64,000 nt of DNA from Rhodoferax sp. OV413 (GCA_945861785.1 CAMAWD010000006.1:1-64000); one strand, 5' to 3'; positions 9,502 through 18,898 are shown, counted from the first letter of the stretch. The notes: a model not told the origin generated them from the letters alone. A program made the numbers and translations.

Positions 9502-10419
9502 TCAGTCCACGCGGATCCGCGGGTCGACCACAGACTGCAGCAGGTCGACAACCAAATTGGCCAGCACGATGGCGATCGCCATCACGAATATGCCGGCCAG
9601 CACGATCGGGACGTCGCGCTGGAAGATGCTCTTGATCATCAGGCTGCCTACACCGGGCCAGGCAAAGATGGCCTCAGTGATGATCGAGCCACCCATCAAC
9701 CGCCCCATCTGCAGCCCCAGAAAGCTCAGCACAGGGTTAATGGCGTTGGGCAACACATGGCGGAGCATCACCAGGGTTTCGCTGGCCCCCTTGGAGCGCG
9801 CCGTCGTGACGTACAACTCGTTGACAGTCTCGAGCATGGCCGTTCGTGTGATCAGGATGAAATTGGGCAACAGGAACGTGGCCAGCGTGACGGACGGGAG
9901 CACCAGATGCTCCCATCCACCCGTGCCGGACGTGGGCAGCCAGTGCAGATGCAGGGCGAAAAACTGGATCAGCAAAATGCCGAGCCAGAAGCTGGGCATT
10001 GACTGCCCGGCGACGGCAATCCCCGAGATTGTGAAATCTGCGACGCCGTCTTTCCAGATCGCGGCAACGATTCCGGCACCAACGCCAATGACGAACGCCA
10101 GCGTCAGCGCCGTACCGACCAATTGAACCGTCGCACCCAGCCGGTCTATGACGACCGGCATCGCCGCCGACCCGAACTGCAGAGAAACACCAAAATCGCC
10201 CTGCGCTACGTCACCCAGAAAGCGCGCGAACTGCAGCAGCAGCGGCTCGTCCAGATGCAGTCGGGCGACCAGTATCTGCCGCTGCTCCTCGGTGGCATTG
10301 ATGTCGAGGAATATCTCGACCGGGTCGCCCGTCACCCGTAAAACGATGAAGGCGACGAATGTGACCAGCAGCAGCGTCAGCGGGATAGTCAGGAGACGGC
10401 GCAGGATGTGGTGGATCAC
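9502..10419 (-). CDS. ABC transporter permease (DppB/OppB family)
   Basis: A 305-residue permease with about six helices. It starts MIHHILRRLLTIPLTLLLV and carries the DppB marker DPVEIFLD and the EAA-type loop YVTTARSKGASETLVMLRHV. It follows the second M24 gene by 14 bp and precedes the DppC-like gene by 4 bp. It is one half of the membrane channel of this importer. Confidence 0.9.
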   Translation of the reverse strand: MIHHILRRLLTIPLTLLLVTFVAFIVLRVTGDPVEIFLDINATEEQRQILVARLHLDEPLLLQFARFLGDVAQGDFGVSLQFGSAAMPVVIDRLGATVQLVGTALTLAFVIGVGAGIVAAIWKDGVADFTISGIAVAGQSMPSFWLGILLIQFFALHLHWLPTSGTGGWEHLVLPSVTLATFLLPNFILITRTAMLETVNELYVTTARSKGASETLVMLRHVLPNAINPVLSFLGLQMGRLMGGSIITEAIFAWPGVGSLMIKSIFQRDVPIVLAGIFVMAIAIVLANLVVDLLQSVVDPRIRVD

Positions 10420-10433
10420 TGACGTCCCTGGAC

Positions 10434-11561
10434 CTATACGACAAGAATCTCTTCGTTGTCGAAGGTGTCGGAAAGCAGGACCGGTGCGCCCTCCGTTACC
10501 AGGTAAAGGTCCTCCATGTGATAACCCGCCTCACCTACCCAGCGTGCACGCGTTTCCACGGTCGATACCATGCCGGCTTCGTAGGGTATCTCCTCGTGCG
10601 GGCTGATCAGCGGGTGCTCATGCACCGACAGCCCGATGCCATGACCGTTGTGCGCATACGGGAAAGGGATGTTGTGCTGCGCATGCAGTTCGGTTGCGCG
10701 CGCAAACAGTTCGCGCCCGGTGCGGCCCGGCCGAAGCATGTCGGCGACCTCATGGTGAATGGCCCGCAGGCGTTTCCACAGGTCGATCTCCTTGGCCGTC
10801 GGTTGACCCATCTTGGCGGTTCGACCGACGTTCGAATAGTAGTCGTTGTAAAAACCGCCAGAATCCGCCTTCAGCATGTCGCCCGGCTTGAGCCGGTACT
10901 GCGTCGGTGACGCATGCGGGTAACCGGTGTTCGGCCCCGCGTTGATATGGTTGAATGCCACGGTTTCGGCGCCTGACAACAGGATGCCGTTGGCCAGCCG
11001 GCGCGACAGGCTGAACTCGTCTTCGCCTAGTTTGGCGGTGGTGAAAGTCTCCAGCATCGCCGTCGCAGTGCCACGAAAACCCCGCTGCATAGCTGCCACT
11101 TCCGCTGCGGTCTTGTGAATGCGGGCGCCATGGAAGACTGGCTCCGCGGCACCGATTACCAAGTGCGGTAGGCGCTGCATCAACTGGCGTTCGTATTTAG
11201 TGCCCAGGTACTCCAGTTCCATCGCCACCTTGCCCTTGGCCAGTCCAAGTTCGTTCAACACGTCGGCGAGCATGTCGATTGGCGCGGTTACGAATTCCTT
11301 GAATCCGCGGATATCCTGGATCCAAGAGCACTCCCGGACATAGCCTTCCTCGACACGGCATAGTATGAAGATCGGGTCTCGTCCTTTAGCCCAGACAATG
11401 AAGGCGAGCCGATCCCGGATCGCGTTCTGCGTCGAGATCATCACGTTCCCGGTATAGCGTACGTTCTCCGGCGACCCGGCGATCACTGCGTCGTACGGGC
11501 CGGATTCGATCGCGTCGCGCAGCATGCGCAGGTTCCCAATAGCGTCGTTCATCGTCTTCAT
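10434..11561 (-). CDS. M24 family peptidase/creatinase-like protein, paralogue B
   Basis: A 375-residue M24-fold protein closely related to paralogue A; many blocks are the same or nearly so, for example [10 protein letters not shown] and DNEEILVV. D233 is present, but the second metal aspartate (11 residues later) is N244 (DYYSNVGRT), as in paralogue A. The histidine (GHGIGLSVHEHPL) and both glutamates are kept. AGAGGAG lies about 9 nt before the ATG at 11561. The gene sits between the substrate-binding protein and the first permease gene, so it is probably co-expressed with the importer and processes its cargo. It could also be a non-hydrolytic member, like creatinase or DddP. Confidence 0.75.
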   Translation of the reverse strand: MKTMNDAIGNLRMLRDAIESGPYDAVIAGSPENVRYTGNVMISTQNAIRDRLAFIVWAKGRDPIFILCRVEEGYVRECSWIQDIRGFKEFVTAPIDMLADVLNELGLAKGKVAMELEYLGTKYERQLMQRLPHLVIGAAEPVFHGARIHKTAAEVAAMQRGFRGTATAMLETFTTAKLGEDEFSLSRRLANGILLSGAETVAFNHINAGPNTGYPHASPTQYRLKPGDMLKADSGGFYNDYYSNVGRTAKMGQPTAKEIDLWKRLRAIHHEVADMLRPGRTGRELFARATELHAQHNIPFPYAHNGHGIGLSVHEHPLISPHEEIPYEAGMVSTVETRARWVGEAGYHMEDLYLVTEGAPVLLSDTFDNEEILVV

Positions 11562-11664
11562 GGTATTGAGCTCCTCTGGTTTAAGTTGGTGTCTCGCGCA
11601 GGGCGATCGCTCGCGCGTTAGCGTTCGGTAAGGCAGCAGGCAGCAGGCACGCGGAGTCGATGCA

Positions 11665-13188
11665 CTACTTGGAAGAGACTTCTGTTTTGTAAAGCCGCAT
11701 CACCTTGTCCGATGGCGGTGCAAAATTTTTCAACCGACCACTGACGCCATAGATACTCGGCAGGCCGAAAAGGTAGATGGCCGGCACCTCGGCATGCATT
11801 ATTTCCATCATTCTGCTGTAGGCCTTTTCGCGCTCGACCTTGTCGACGGTCGAGCGTGCGACCAGGAAAAGCCGCTCGTACTCATCGTTCTTCCAGAACG
11901 CGCGCCCGCTCTTGTCAGTGAACCAGACGGTCGCGAAATCCGCATCACCCAAGCTGTACCAGCCCACCATATGAATTGGGCCCAAGTCGCGCGCCGTTGT
12001 CATCTTGGAGAAGACTCCCTGCTCGACGACGTTAACCCCTGCCTTCACGCCAACGTCCAGGAGCATACCGGCAACGGCGTTGGCAATATCGACGTCCGAC
12101 AGGTACTTGCCGGAGCGGGTCGTAATCGATGTTTCAAAGCCCCTGCCCTTGCCGGCCTCGGCGAGCAAGGCCTTGGCTTTCGCCAGGTCGAAGCCGATTG
12201 CCTTCAGTTTGGAATTGAACCCGAACGTATTTGACGTCAGCATCTGACCCTGCAGCAATGTACCCTTGCCACGCAACATGCGGTCCAGGATGAGTTGCTT
12301 GTTGATCGCGAGATTCAGCGCCTGGCGCACCCGCACATCGTCAAACGGGGGCTTGCGCGTATCGAAAGTCAGGATCAGGCCCACGGTGGACTCGACCGAG
12401 GCTACACTTACGCCCTTGCTCTGCTCGACCTGCGGCACGAGGTCTATGGGTATCTCCTCGATGACCTGTGTTTCGCCGGCGATTAGCGACGCAACACGCG
12501 TCGACGCTTCGGGGATCTGGCGCAGTATCAGTCGTTCGACCTTCGGCGCGCCACGCCAATAAGCGGCATTGGCCGTCAGCTCATACCGGTCCGCCGGTAC
12601 CCAACGGGCGAACTTGAACGGCCCAGTTCCCATAGGTGCCTTGACCATTCCCGCGCGGCCCACCTTCTCGACGTAGTGTTTGGGCTCGATGGGAATATCC
12701 GACAAGCCGTTGAGCAGCGTCGGAAACGGCGCCTTCGTCTTGATCTCGACGGTGAGCGGGTCAACTACGCGGATGCTGGTGATCTGGCTGATGCGGCCTT
12801 TTGAGCCGTAAACCGAGGTCGGCGCCAGGATGTAGTCCAGAGTGAACTTGACGTCGTCGGCGCTGAACGCCTGGCCGTCGTGGAATTTCACGCCAGGACG
12901 CAACTTGAAGACCCATGTCAACGGGTCGGGCGATTGCCAGCTAACCGCGAGCCCGGGTTCGAGTGCCCCACTGTCATCGCGCAGTATCAATGGGTCCATC
13001 GTCTGCAGTGCCAGGTTCAGGGAGGCAAAGCTGCTGACGCCCGTGTCGAGGCTGTCTGGCAGTCCCTGCACACCCACCGACAAGGTTTGAGCCGAAGTGT
13101 TGAAAACGGTCAATCCAGCAAGCAGCAGAACAGTTCCGAATCGCCGCACGGCAACACACCAATTCGCAAGGGAATCCCAATCACGCAT
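11665..13188 (-). CDS. ABC transporter substrate-binding protein, family 5 (DppA/OppA-like)
   Basis: A periplasmic binding protein of 507 residues. A signal peptide (RRFGTVLLLAGLTVFNTSAQ) is followed by family-5 hallmarks: KLRPGVKFHDGQAFSADDVKF, PFPTLLNGLSDIPIEPKHYV, and RVRQALNLAINKQLI near the middle. The start is placed at 13188 because GGAGG lies 6-10 nt upstream; a TTG 12 bp further out is less likely. It is first in the importer operon and determines what is taken up. Dpp/Opp-like proteins bind peptides, opines, nickel or glutathione; the exact ligand is unknown. Confidence 0.9.
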   Translation of the reverse strand: MRDWDSLANWCVAVRRFGTVLLLAGLTVFNTSAQTLSVGVQGLPDSLDTGVSSFASLNLALQTMDPLILRDDSGALEPGLAVSWQSPDPLTWVFKLRPGVKFHDGQAFSADDVKFTLDYILAPTSVYGSKGRISQITSIRVVDPLTVEIKTKAPFPTLLNGLSDIPIEPKHYVEKVGRAGMVKAPMGTGPFKFARWVPADRYELTANAAYWRGAPKVERLILRQIPEASTRVASLIAGETQVIEEIPIDLVPQVEQSKGVSVASVESTVGLILTFDTRKPPFDDVRVRQALNLAINKQLILDRMLRGKGTLLQGQMLTSNTFGFNSKLKAIGFDLAKAKALLAEAGKGRGFETSITTRSGKYLSDVDIANAVAGMLLDVGVKAGVNVVEQGVFSKMTTARDLGPIHMVGWYSLGDADFATVWFTDKSGRAFWKNDEYERLFLVARSTVDKVEREKAYSRMMEIMHAEVPAIYLFGLPSIYGVSGRLKNFAPPSDKVMRLYKTEVSSK

Positions 13189-13597
13189 CCTGACCTCCAA
13201 ATTTATCGAATGATTTTAGCAGATTGGCTGCGTTCTCTTATCGCCAGATACACGCAGTCGGGTGCCAGAACTTTCCCGGGAGAACGTACGTCCACAACTG
13301 TGTGAAACGCGTCGTCAAGCTGGAAGTGCTAGTCTCGCGCTCAGGTGCTCCTGTCGATCAACGACGCGCAAGCTTGTCCATCCCTTGCCTGACTCAGCCT
13401 ATCTGCTTCAGTCTGTGAAGCACCATGGTGTCGAGATACTTTCGCGCTGGCGCACTGGCAGAGGGGGTGCGCCGGGGCTGTCAGCACTACGGACAGCATT
13501 CCCCGCAGACATCGCTCACCGGCGCCGGCCAGATCCAAGCTCTACAACCCGCGCCCAGACCATGCCGACCTGCCACTTTTTTGCTTGGAGCAAAAAT
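13189..13597. other. intergenic region between importer operon and thiamin cluster
   Basis: No gene is recognised here. Just left of the binding-protein gene the minus strand reads TGCTAAAAT at about 13213-13221, a good extended -10 element, so the importer promoter probably lies there. On the plus side I looked for a thiamin-pyrophosphate riboswitch before the thi genes. GC-rich hairpin-forming sequence is present (about 13460-13530), but the conserved CUGAGA and ACCUGAUC elements are missing. Confidence 0.4.
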
Positions 13598-14791
13598 ATG
13601 GCATCGATAGACATCACTGAAAAAAACGCGGCACTCGCCGCCGTTGACCCCAGCCAGCGGGTATTCAACGGGCGGCAACACGCGTCACTCTGGTTCAGCC
13701 TGGGCGTGGGTTTGCTGGTTATGCAGATTGGCGCATACCTGGTGCCAGCAGTCGGCACCCGGGACGCGGCCATTGCCATCGTGCTGGGTTCGCTGTTGGG
13801 CGCTGGCCTGCTGGCCTGGACGGCCAAACTGGGTTGCGACACCGGGTTGGCCAGCGCTGGCCTGATGCACGCCACCTACGGCAGCCTGTTCGCGCGGCTG
13901 CCGGTGGTGCTCAACATCGTGCAACTGATCGGTTGGACAACCTTTGAACTGGTCATCATGCGCGAAGGCACAGCGGCCATTGGCAAGCAATCATTTGGGC
14001 TGGCGCTGGACAGCCCCGGCGGCATCGCAGTCACCACCTTGCTGTGGGGCGCGGTGTTGACCGCGCTGATGGCGGGTTCCATGCTTGCGCTGGTGCGCCA
14101 GTTCATCGGTCGGTTTGGGCTGCCGCTGGTGATCGCTTCGCTGCTTTGGCTGACCTGGCAGTTTGGCGGGCAGTTGCAGGCCAAGGGGATGGATGCTTTC
14201 TGGGCGCGGCCTGGTAACGGCGGCATGGGCCTTTGGTCGGCCATTGACCTCGTCATCGCCATGCCGGTGTCGTGGTTGCCGCTGGTGGCCGACTACGCGC
14301 GCCATGGCCGTAACGGCAAAAGCACCATGACGGGCACCTGGATTGGCTACGCCATTGCCAACATGTGGTGCTACGCCCTGGGTGTCATGGTGGTCAGCCT
14401 GGCCGAACCGGGCACAAACCTGGTCACCACGTTGCTACTGGCCCAAGGTGGCTTGGTTGCGCTCGGTTTGATTTTGATTGACGAAATCGACAACGCGTAT
14501 GGTGATGTGTACTCAGGTGCGGTTTCCAGCCACAGCCTGAAACCATCGTGGAGCATTCGCACGTGGGGCATGGCTTTGGCGGTGTTTTGTACGGGCTTGG
14601 CGTTGGTGTTGCCCATGCACTACGAGCTGCCCAAAGGGGCCACGTTGGCCGAGGCGATTGGGTTGTTGCAGCCCGCTTCGCCCTTTGCAGCGGCGGTCAA
14701 CCTGCAGTTTGTGCCCAAGACAAGTTATGGGCTGACCCTGTTGCTGCCCGGAGACCGCGTCGAAATCATTCTGCCCGTGACGGGTGGTTAG
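13598..14791 (+). CDS. CytX-type (NCS1) hydroxymethylpyrimidine permease truncated and fused in frame to ThiS
   Basis: The first ~340 residues are an NCS1 nucleobase/HMP permease of the CytX type: ASLWFSLGVGLLVMQIGAYL, MPVSWLPLVADYARHGR and IDEIDNAYGDVYSGAVS. After PMHYE (about nt 14622) the sequence changes to ThiS, the sulfur carrier of thiazole synthesis: LPKGATLAEAIGLLQPASPF, then PGDRVEIILPVTGG with the C-terminal GG needed for adenylation. The permease lacks its last helices and ThiS lacks about the first dozen residues, so this looks like an in-frame deletion that joined two genes. Start 13598 gives 397 residues. Neither half may work normally. thiG follows 24 bp downstream. Confidence 0.75.
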   Translation: MASIDITEKNAALAAVDPSQRVFNGRQHASLWFSLGVGLLVMQIGAYLVPAVGTRDAAIAIVLGSLLGAGLLAWTAKLGCDTGLASAGLMHATYGSLFARLPVVLNIVQLIGWTTFELVIMREGTAAIGKQSFGLALDSPGGIAVTTLLWGAVLTALMAGSMLALVRQFIGRFGLPLVIASLLWLTWQFGGQLQAKGMDAFWARPGNGGMGLWSAIDLVIAMPVSWLPLVADYARHGRNGKSTMTGTWIGYAIANMWCYALGVMVVSLAEPGTNLVTTLLLAQGGLVALGLILIDEIDNAYGDVYSGAVSSHSLKPSWSIRTWGMALAVFCTGLALVLPMHYELPKGATLAEAIGLLQPASPFAAAVNLQFVPKTSYGLTLLLPGDRVEIILPVTGG

Positions 14792-14815
14792 CCCAAGTTG
14801 TTCAAGGACCACAGC

Positions 14816-15634
14816 ATGATCACCGCTCCTGCCCCTGACCCGCTGGTCCTGTACGGCCAGGCCTTTGGCAGCAGCCTTCTGCTGGGCACCTCGCGCTACC
14901 CGTCGCCCAGCGTGCTGCAGGCAGCGGTGCAACGCGCCCAGCCTGCGATGCTGACGGCATCATTGCGCCGCCAAAACCTGTCGCCGGACAGCGCCACCAC
15001 TTCGACTGGCGGCAACAGTTTCTGGCAACTGATGAAGCAGCGGTCCATCCCAATGCTCCCCAACACCGCCGGGTGCCACAGCGCGCAAGAGGTCTTCACC
15101 ACCGCGCAAATGGCACGTGAGGTGTTTGAGACGCCCTGGATCAAGCTGAAGCTGATTGGCGATGACTACACCCTGCAGCCCGACACGCTGAACCTGGTAG
15201 CTGCCGCCAGCCAGCTCATCAAGGATGGCTTCAAGGTGCTGCCCTACTGCACCGAAGATCTGGTGCTGTGCCAGCGCCTGGTGGACGTGGGGTGTGAAGC
15301 CATCATGCCGTGGGCCGCGCCGATTGGCACCGGCAAGGGCCCCATCAACCCGTATGCCCTGCGCCTGCTGCGTGAGCGGCTGACAGTGCCCATGATCGTG
15401 GACGCCGGGCTGGGCTTGCCGTCACATGCCTGCCAGGTGATGGAATGGGGTTTTGACGCCGTGTTGCTCAACACCGCCGTCGCGCTGGCGCAAGACCCCG
15501 TCACCATGGCCGGAGCTTTCGCCAACGCTGTGCAGGCCGGGCGCGATGCGTACCGCTCCGGCGCGATGGCCGAGCAGCACACGGCGCAAGCCAGCACCCC
15601 GGTTTTAGGCACCCCGTTTTGGCACCACGAATAG
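14816..15634 (+). CDS. thiG: thiazole synthase ThiG
   Basis: A 272-residue ThiG. This enzyme condenses 1-deoxy-D-xylulose 5-phosphate, dehydroglycine and ThiS-thiocarboxylate to the thiazole phosphate of thiamin. Family landmarks are FGSSLLLGTSRYPS, NTAGCHSAQEV, the Schiff-base lysine region WIKLKLIGDD, MPWAAPIGTGKGP and the phosphate-binding DAGLGLPSHA. The start MITAPAP at 14816 is chosen over a frame start 18 nt earlier. It is complete, but its partner ThiS is present only as the fused C-terminal part of the upstream gene, and thiC, thiO and thiD are not in the window. Confidence 0.9.
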   Translation: MITAPAPDPLVLYGQAFGSSLLLGTSRYPSPSVLQAAVQRAQPAMLTASLRRQNLSPDSATTSTGGNSFWQLMKQRSIPMLPNTAGCHSAQEVFTTAQMAREVFETPWIKLKLIGDDYTLQPDTLNLVAAASQLIKDGFKVLPYCTEDLVLCQRLVDVGCEAIMPWAAPIGTGKGPINPYALRLLRERLTVPMIVDAGLGLPSHACQVMEWGFDAVLLNTAVALAQDPVTMAGAFANAVQAGRDAYRSGAMAEQHTAQASTPVLGTPFWHHE

Positions 15635-15644
15635 CGCATCAGGT

Positions 15645-16504
15645 ATGAACCCATCAGTCCACAACACGATGCTGCAAGCCATCATCACCGCCCATGCCTT
15701 TCGCGTGGCACTGCCCGCTTCACTGCCAGAAGTGGCGCACTTCAGCAGTTTCGAGCCTGTCTACCGCGCCGCCAAGGCCGCCTGCCACGCGATGGGCTTT
15801 ATTGACATTGACGCCGAATGTGTGGCCTTGGCCTGGCAAGATCAAACCCAGCGCGCAGGCCACTTTGGCCCCGCGCAGAGGCCTTTGCACCTTGCCCCAA
15901 AAACCTGGGTCTGTATGCCGTGTTGCCCGATGCCGCCTGGGTGGGCCGCATGGCGCGCGCCGGGGTGCCCACGGTGCAACTGCGATTCAAGTCTGATGAC
16001 CCGCAGGCCACAGAGCGTGAAGTTCAGGCTGCCGTGGACGCTGTGCGCGGCACGGCTGCCCTGCTGTTCATCAACGACCATTGGCAGGCGGCCATCCGCG
16101 CCGGCGCCTATGGTGTGCACCTGGGGCAAGAAGACCTGACAGCTATCCGCAGCGCCGAGCGGACCACCATCCGCAGCGCGGGCCTGCGCCTGGGTGTGAG
16201 CAGCCACGGCTACGCTGAAATGCTGCTCGCCGACAGCCACAGCCCCAGCTACATCGCCCTGGGCGCCGTGTATGCCACCACTCTCAAGCGCATGGTCACC
16301 CCTCCCCAAGGCCTTGGCCGCCTGCATGCCTATGCCCGGCTGATGCACAACTACCCGCTGGTCGCCATTGGCGGCATCGACATCACCCGGCTGGATGACG
16401 TGCTGGCCAGTGGGGTGGGGTCCGTCGCTGTGGTGCGGGCGCTGGTGAAGGCAAAGTTGATAACGTCCTGCCAGGTACTGGCCGAGGCGGCGAAACCGGG
16501 GTGA
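15645..16504 (+). pseudogene. thiE: thiamin-phosphate synthase ThiE with N-terminal extension, frameshifted
   Basis: Two overlapping frames together make a ThiE with the N-terminal extension found in betaproteobacteria. The first frame (from 15645) encodes ITAHAFRVALPASLPEVAHF and runs to about 15885. The second (from about 15880 to 16504) encodes the full TIM-barrel domain: LGLYAVLPDAAW, VQLRFKSDD, FINDHWQAAIRAGAYGVHLG, GVSSHGYAE, YIALGAVYATT and VAIGGIDIT. The break lies near a GGCCCCGCGCAG motif. The catalytic domain could still be made alone from an internal start such as 15818, so loss of function is likely but not certain. Confidence 0.75.
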
Positions 16505-16612
16505 TCAGCCCATCGTCACACCGCGCGCAGGGTGCGGGAGTTTGAGGTGGGCACAGGTGGGCACAGGTGGGGGGATTTGGGTGGCCATCGGGGTTTCAAT
16601 CGCAGACAAAGT

Positions 16613-18898
16613 TCAACACGCTGGCGGCCTGACAACAGGGAATGGCGGCAACCCAGCCAAAATTGCTTGACCGTAGCGCATGGTTGCCAGGCGCGTGTCG
16701 CAAACAGTGATGATCGCCCGGTCGGTCACGGTGCGCACGCCGCGTCCGGCCCACTGCGCCAGTTTCATGGCGGCGCGCGGCACGGAAATCTCGGCAAATG
16801 GGTCGCGCCCCTGCGTGCTGAGCCACTCGGCCAGCGCTTCGTCCACGGGCGAGTTCGGTGGCATGAACGGCAGCTTGTCGATCAGTACATGCTCGCACAA
16901 CCGGCCGGGCAGATCGATGCCTTCGCCGAAGGATTGCAGGCCAAAGATGATGCTGCGATTGCCGCTCGCGACGCGGCGGCTGTGTTCCTTCAACAGCTCC
17001 GTGCGCGACCTTTCCCCCTGAACTTGCACCTGCTCCCGCAAGTCTGTGGGCAATGCAGCATGGCAGGCTTGCATCTGCCGCCTGGAGGTGAAAAGCGCCA
17101 ACTGTCCATGCTGGTGCTCGCGCAGCAGGTCGGGCAAAATCGAGCACAACTCGTCGGAGAATCCGGGGCTCTTTGGGGAGTGCATCATCGCCGCTATGCG
17201 CAGTTCACCCTGGGTGGCGTAGTCAAACGGAGATGCGACGACCAGGGCTCGGCGCTCGGGAAAGCGGTTCAACCCACTGAGCCGGTCGAAGAAGTCAAAG
17301 CTGCCGCAGGCGGTGAGCGTGGCCGACGTGCAAACTGCCGCGCTGACCTGTCGCCACAGGCCGCGAGACAGAAGTTGCGCCGACGTCATCGGGCTGGCAC
17401 AAAGCCAGGCGTCGGGCATGGAAGTGCCGGCAAACCCGGCTGAACCGGGGGGCGCGACCTGGTTGTGCGCAAATTCCATCCACTTGGCCCATGGCACCCT
17501 GTCGTGGGTGGCCCAGGCGCTGAACAGTTGCTCCAGCGTCTCCAACCGCGAGATGTAGACCCCAAGCTCCACGCCGGCCCGCATCTGTTCATCGCGCTCA
17601 GACGGAGACTTGGACTCGTCGGGCTGCGTCAACGCGGCTGACACACTTTTCACCACGGCACCAATCGAGCGCACGATTGCGACGAGTTGCTCGCATTCCG
17701 GAATCAATGCGTCGGGAATCTGCCCTTTGGGGAATCGATGAACGGGTTTGTCTTCACTGAGCAAATTGGATTGCGTCCAATAGCCTTCGAAAATGGCCAG
17801 CTTGTCGGTACATTCGGCGATCGTTTGTGCGAATGCCACGGGATCTGGCCGTGTTGACGCGGGCAGGCCGCGGCTGTGTCGCAGCGCGACCGTCCGAAGC
17901 GCGGCGAGTAGTTTGGCTGTGGTGCCCAGCCGGGCGCGATGGGAGAACTGGTCTGCCGCGATGCCGGGCAGGTGGTGGGCTTCGTCGAAGACAAACAGTG
18001 TGTTGCCGGCGTCGATCAAGGTGCTGTCTGTCTTTAGGGTGGCCAGAATGAGGGCGTGGTTGGCAACCTGCAAGTTGGCGGTGGCCGCCTGTCGCCGGGC
18101 CTTGAAGAAGGCGCAGCTCTTGAAAAACTCGCACTGGCCGCCATTGCACGCATGGGCGTTGGCCTGCACTTGGCGCCAGTCTTGGGGGTCGGGCGGTCGC
18201 TCCAGGCTGTCGATATCGCCATCCCATTTCCCGGTGTGCAGTTTCTTGGCCACCTTCTTGAACCATCGCATGGGCTCGGGGCCGCCGCGCGGGATGCCGC
18301 CGGTCGGTCCTCGGGAATCCGCGAAGGCATCCTGAAAATCGTCGCCCGGGAGGTTTTCCTGGGCGTCATCATTGATTGCGCCCTCCAGACGGCTCTCGCA
18401 GACGTACCGGCCGCGGCCTTTGAGGATATCGAATTTCAACCCAGGAATGACCTTGGCCAACTGCGGAAGATCCTTGTTGAACAGCTGCTCCTGCAACGCC
18501 ACGGTGGCGGTCGACACGATGACGGTTTTTTCCAGCAGCTCGGATGCCACGATCGCCGCCAGGCAATAGGCGACCGTTTTTCCGGTGCCGGTACCTGCTT
18601 CCAGTTGTGCCAGGTTGTTGCCTTGGCGGTTTTCATCCTCGGGTGCCTTGGCGCAAAGAAACGTCAGCAGGGCGGCGTGCATCATCTGGTATTGGCCGGG
18701 GCGGGCAATGAAGCCGGGCCAGGTCTCCGCCACCTCGGCGTAGAGAAACTCGAGGCGTGCACGGGCCTTGGTCAGCAGCTTCGGGTCTATTTCATCGGAC
18801 TCGTACCCGGACTCGGACCTGGACTCGGGCTGCTCTTGTGTGGGCGACTTGGAGCCGGTGTCAGCTGAATGCGTTGGGTGCGGTGTGGAAAAGCTCAT
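16613..18898 (-). CDS. dinG: DinG-type ATP-dependent DNA helicase
   Basis: A 761-residue XPD/DinG-like superfamily 2 helicase. Walker A is EAGTGTGKT, the DEAH box is FVFDEAHHLPG, and the C-terminal helicase motifs include QSFGEGIDLPG and QWAGRGVRTVTD. Four cysteines between the helicase motifs (GRYVCESRL, then CNGGQCEFFKSC) fit the iron-sulfur cluster site of this family. DinG unwinds DNA with 5'-3' polarity and resolves R-loops and replication-transcription conflicts. It is transcribed alone, convergent with the thi genes. Confidence 0.9.
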   Translation of the reverse strand: MSFSTPHPTHSADTGSKSPTQEQPESRSESGYESDEIDPKLLTKARARLEFLYAEVAETWPGFIARPGQYQMMHAALLTFLCAKAPEDENRQGNNLAQLEAGTGTGKTVAYCLAAIVASELLEKTVIVSTATVALQEQLFNKDLPQLAKVIPGLKFDILKGRGRYVCESRLEGAINDDAQENLPGDDFQDAFADSRGPTGGIPRGGPEPMRWFKKVAKKLHTGKWDGDIDSLERPPDPQDWRQVQANAHACNGGQCEFFKSCAFFKARRQAATANLQVANHALILATLKTDSTLIDAGNTLFVFDEAHHLPGIAADQFSHRARLGTTAKLLAALRTVALRHSRGLPASTRPDPVAFAQTIAECTDKLAIFEGYWTQSNLLSEDKPVHRFPKGQIPDALIPECEQLVAIVRSIGAVVKSVSAALTQPDESKSPSERDEQMRAGVELGVYISRLETLEQLFSAWATHDRVPWAKWMEFAHNQVAPPGSAGFAGTSMPDAWLCASPMTSAQLLSRGLWRQVSAAVCTSATLTACGSFDFFDRLSGLNRFPERRALVVASPFDYATQGELRIAAMMHSPKSPGFSDELCSILPDLLREHQHGQLALFTSRRQMQACHAALPTDLREQVQVQGERSRTELLKEHSRRVASGNRSIIFGLQSFGEGIDLPGRLCEHVLIDKLPFMPPNSPVDEALAEWLSTQGRDPFAEISVPRAAMKLAQWAGRGVRTVTDRAIITVCDTRLATMRYGQAILAGLPPFPVVRPPAC

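Noticed and set aside
13440-13597. Possible TPP riboswitch before the thi genes
   Set aside because: GC-rich hairpins and a GGGGGTGC stretch are present, but the conserved CUGAGA and ACCUGAUC elements are missing, so I do not call it.
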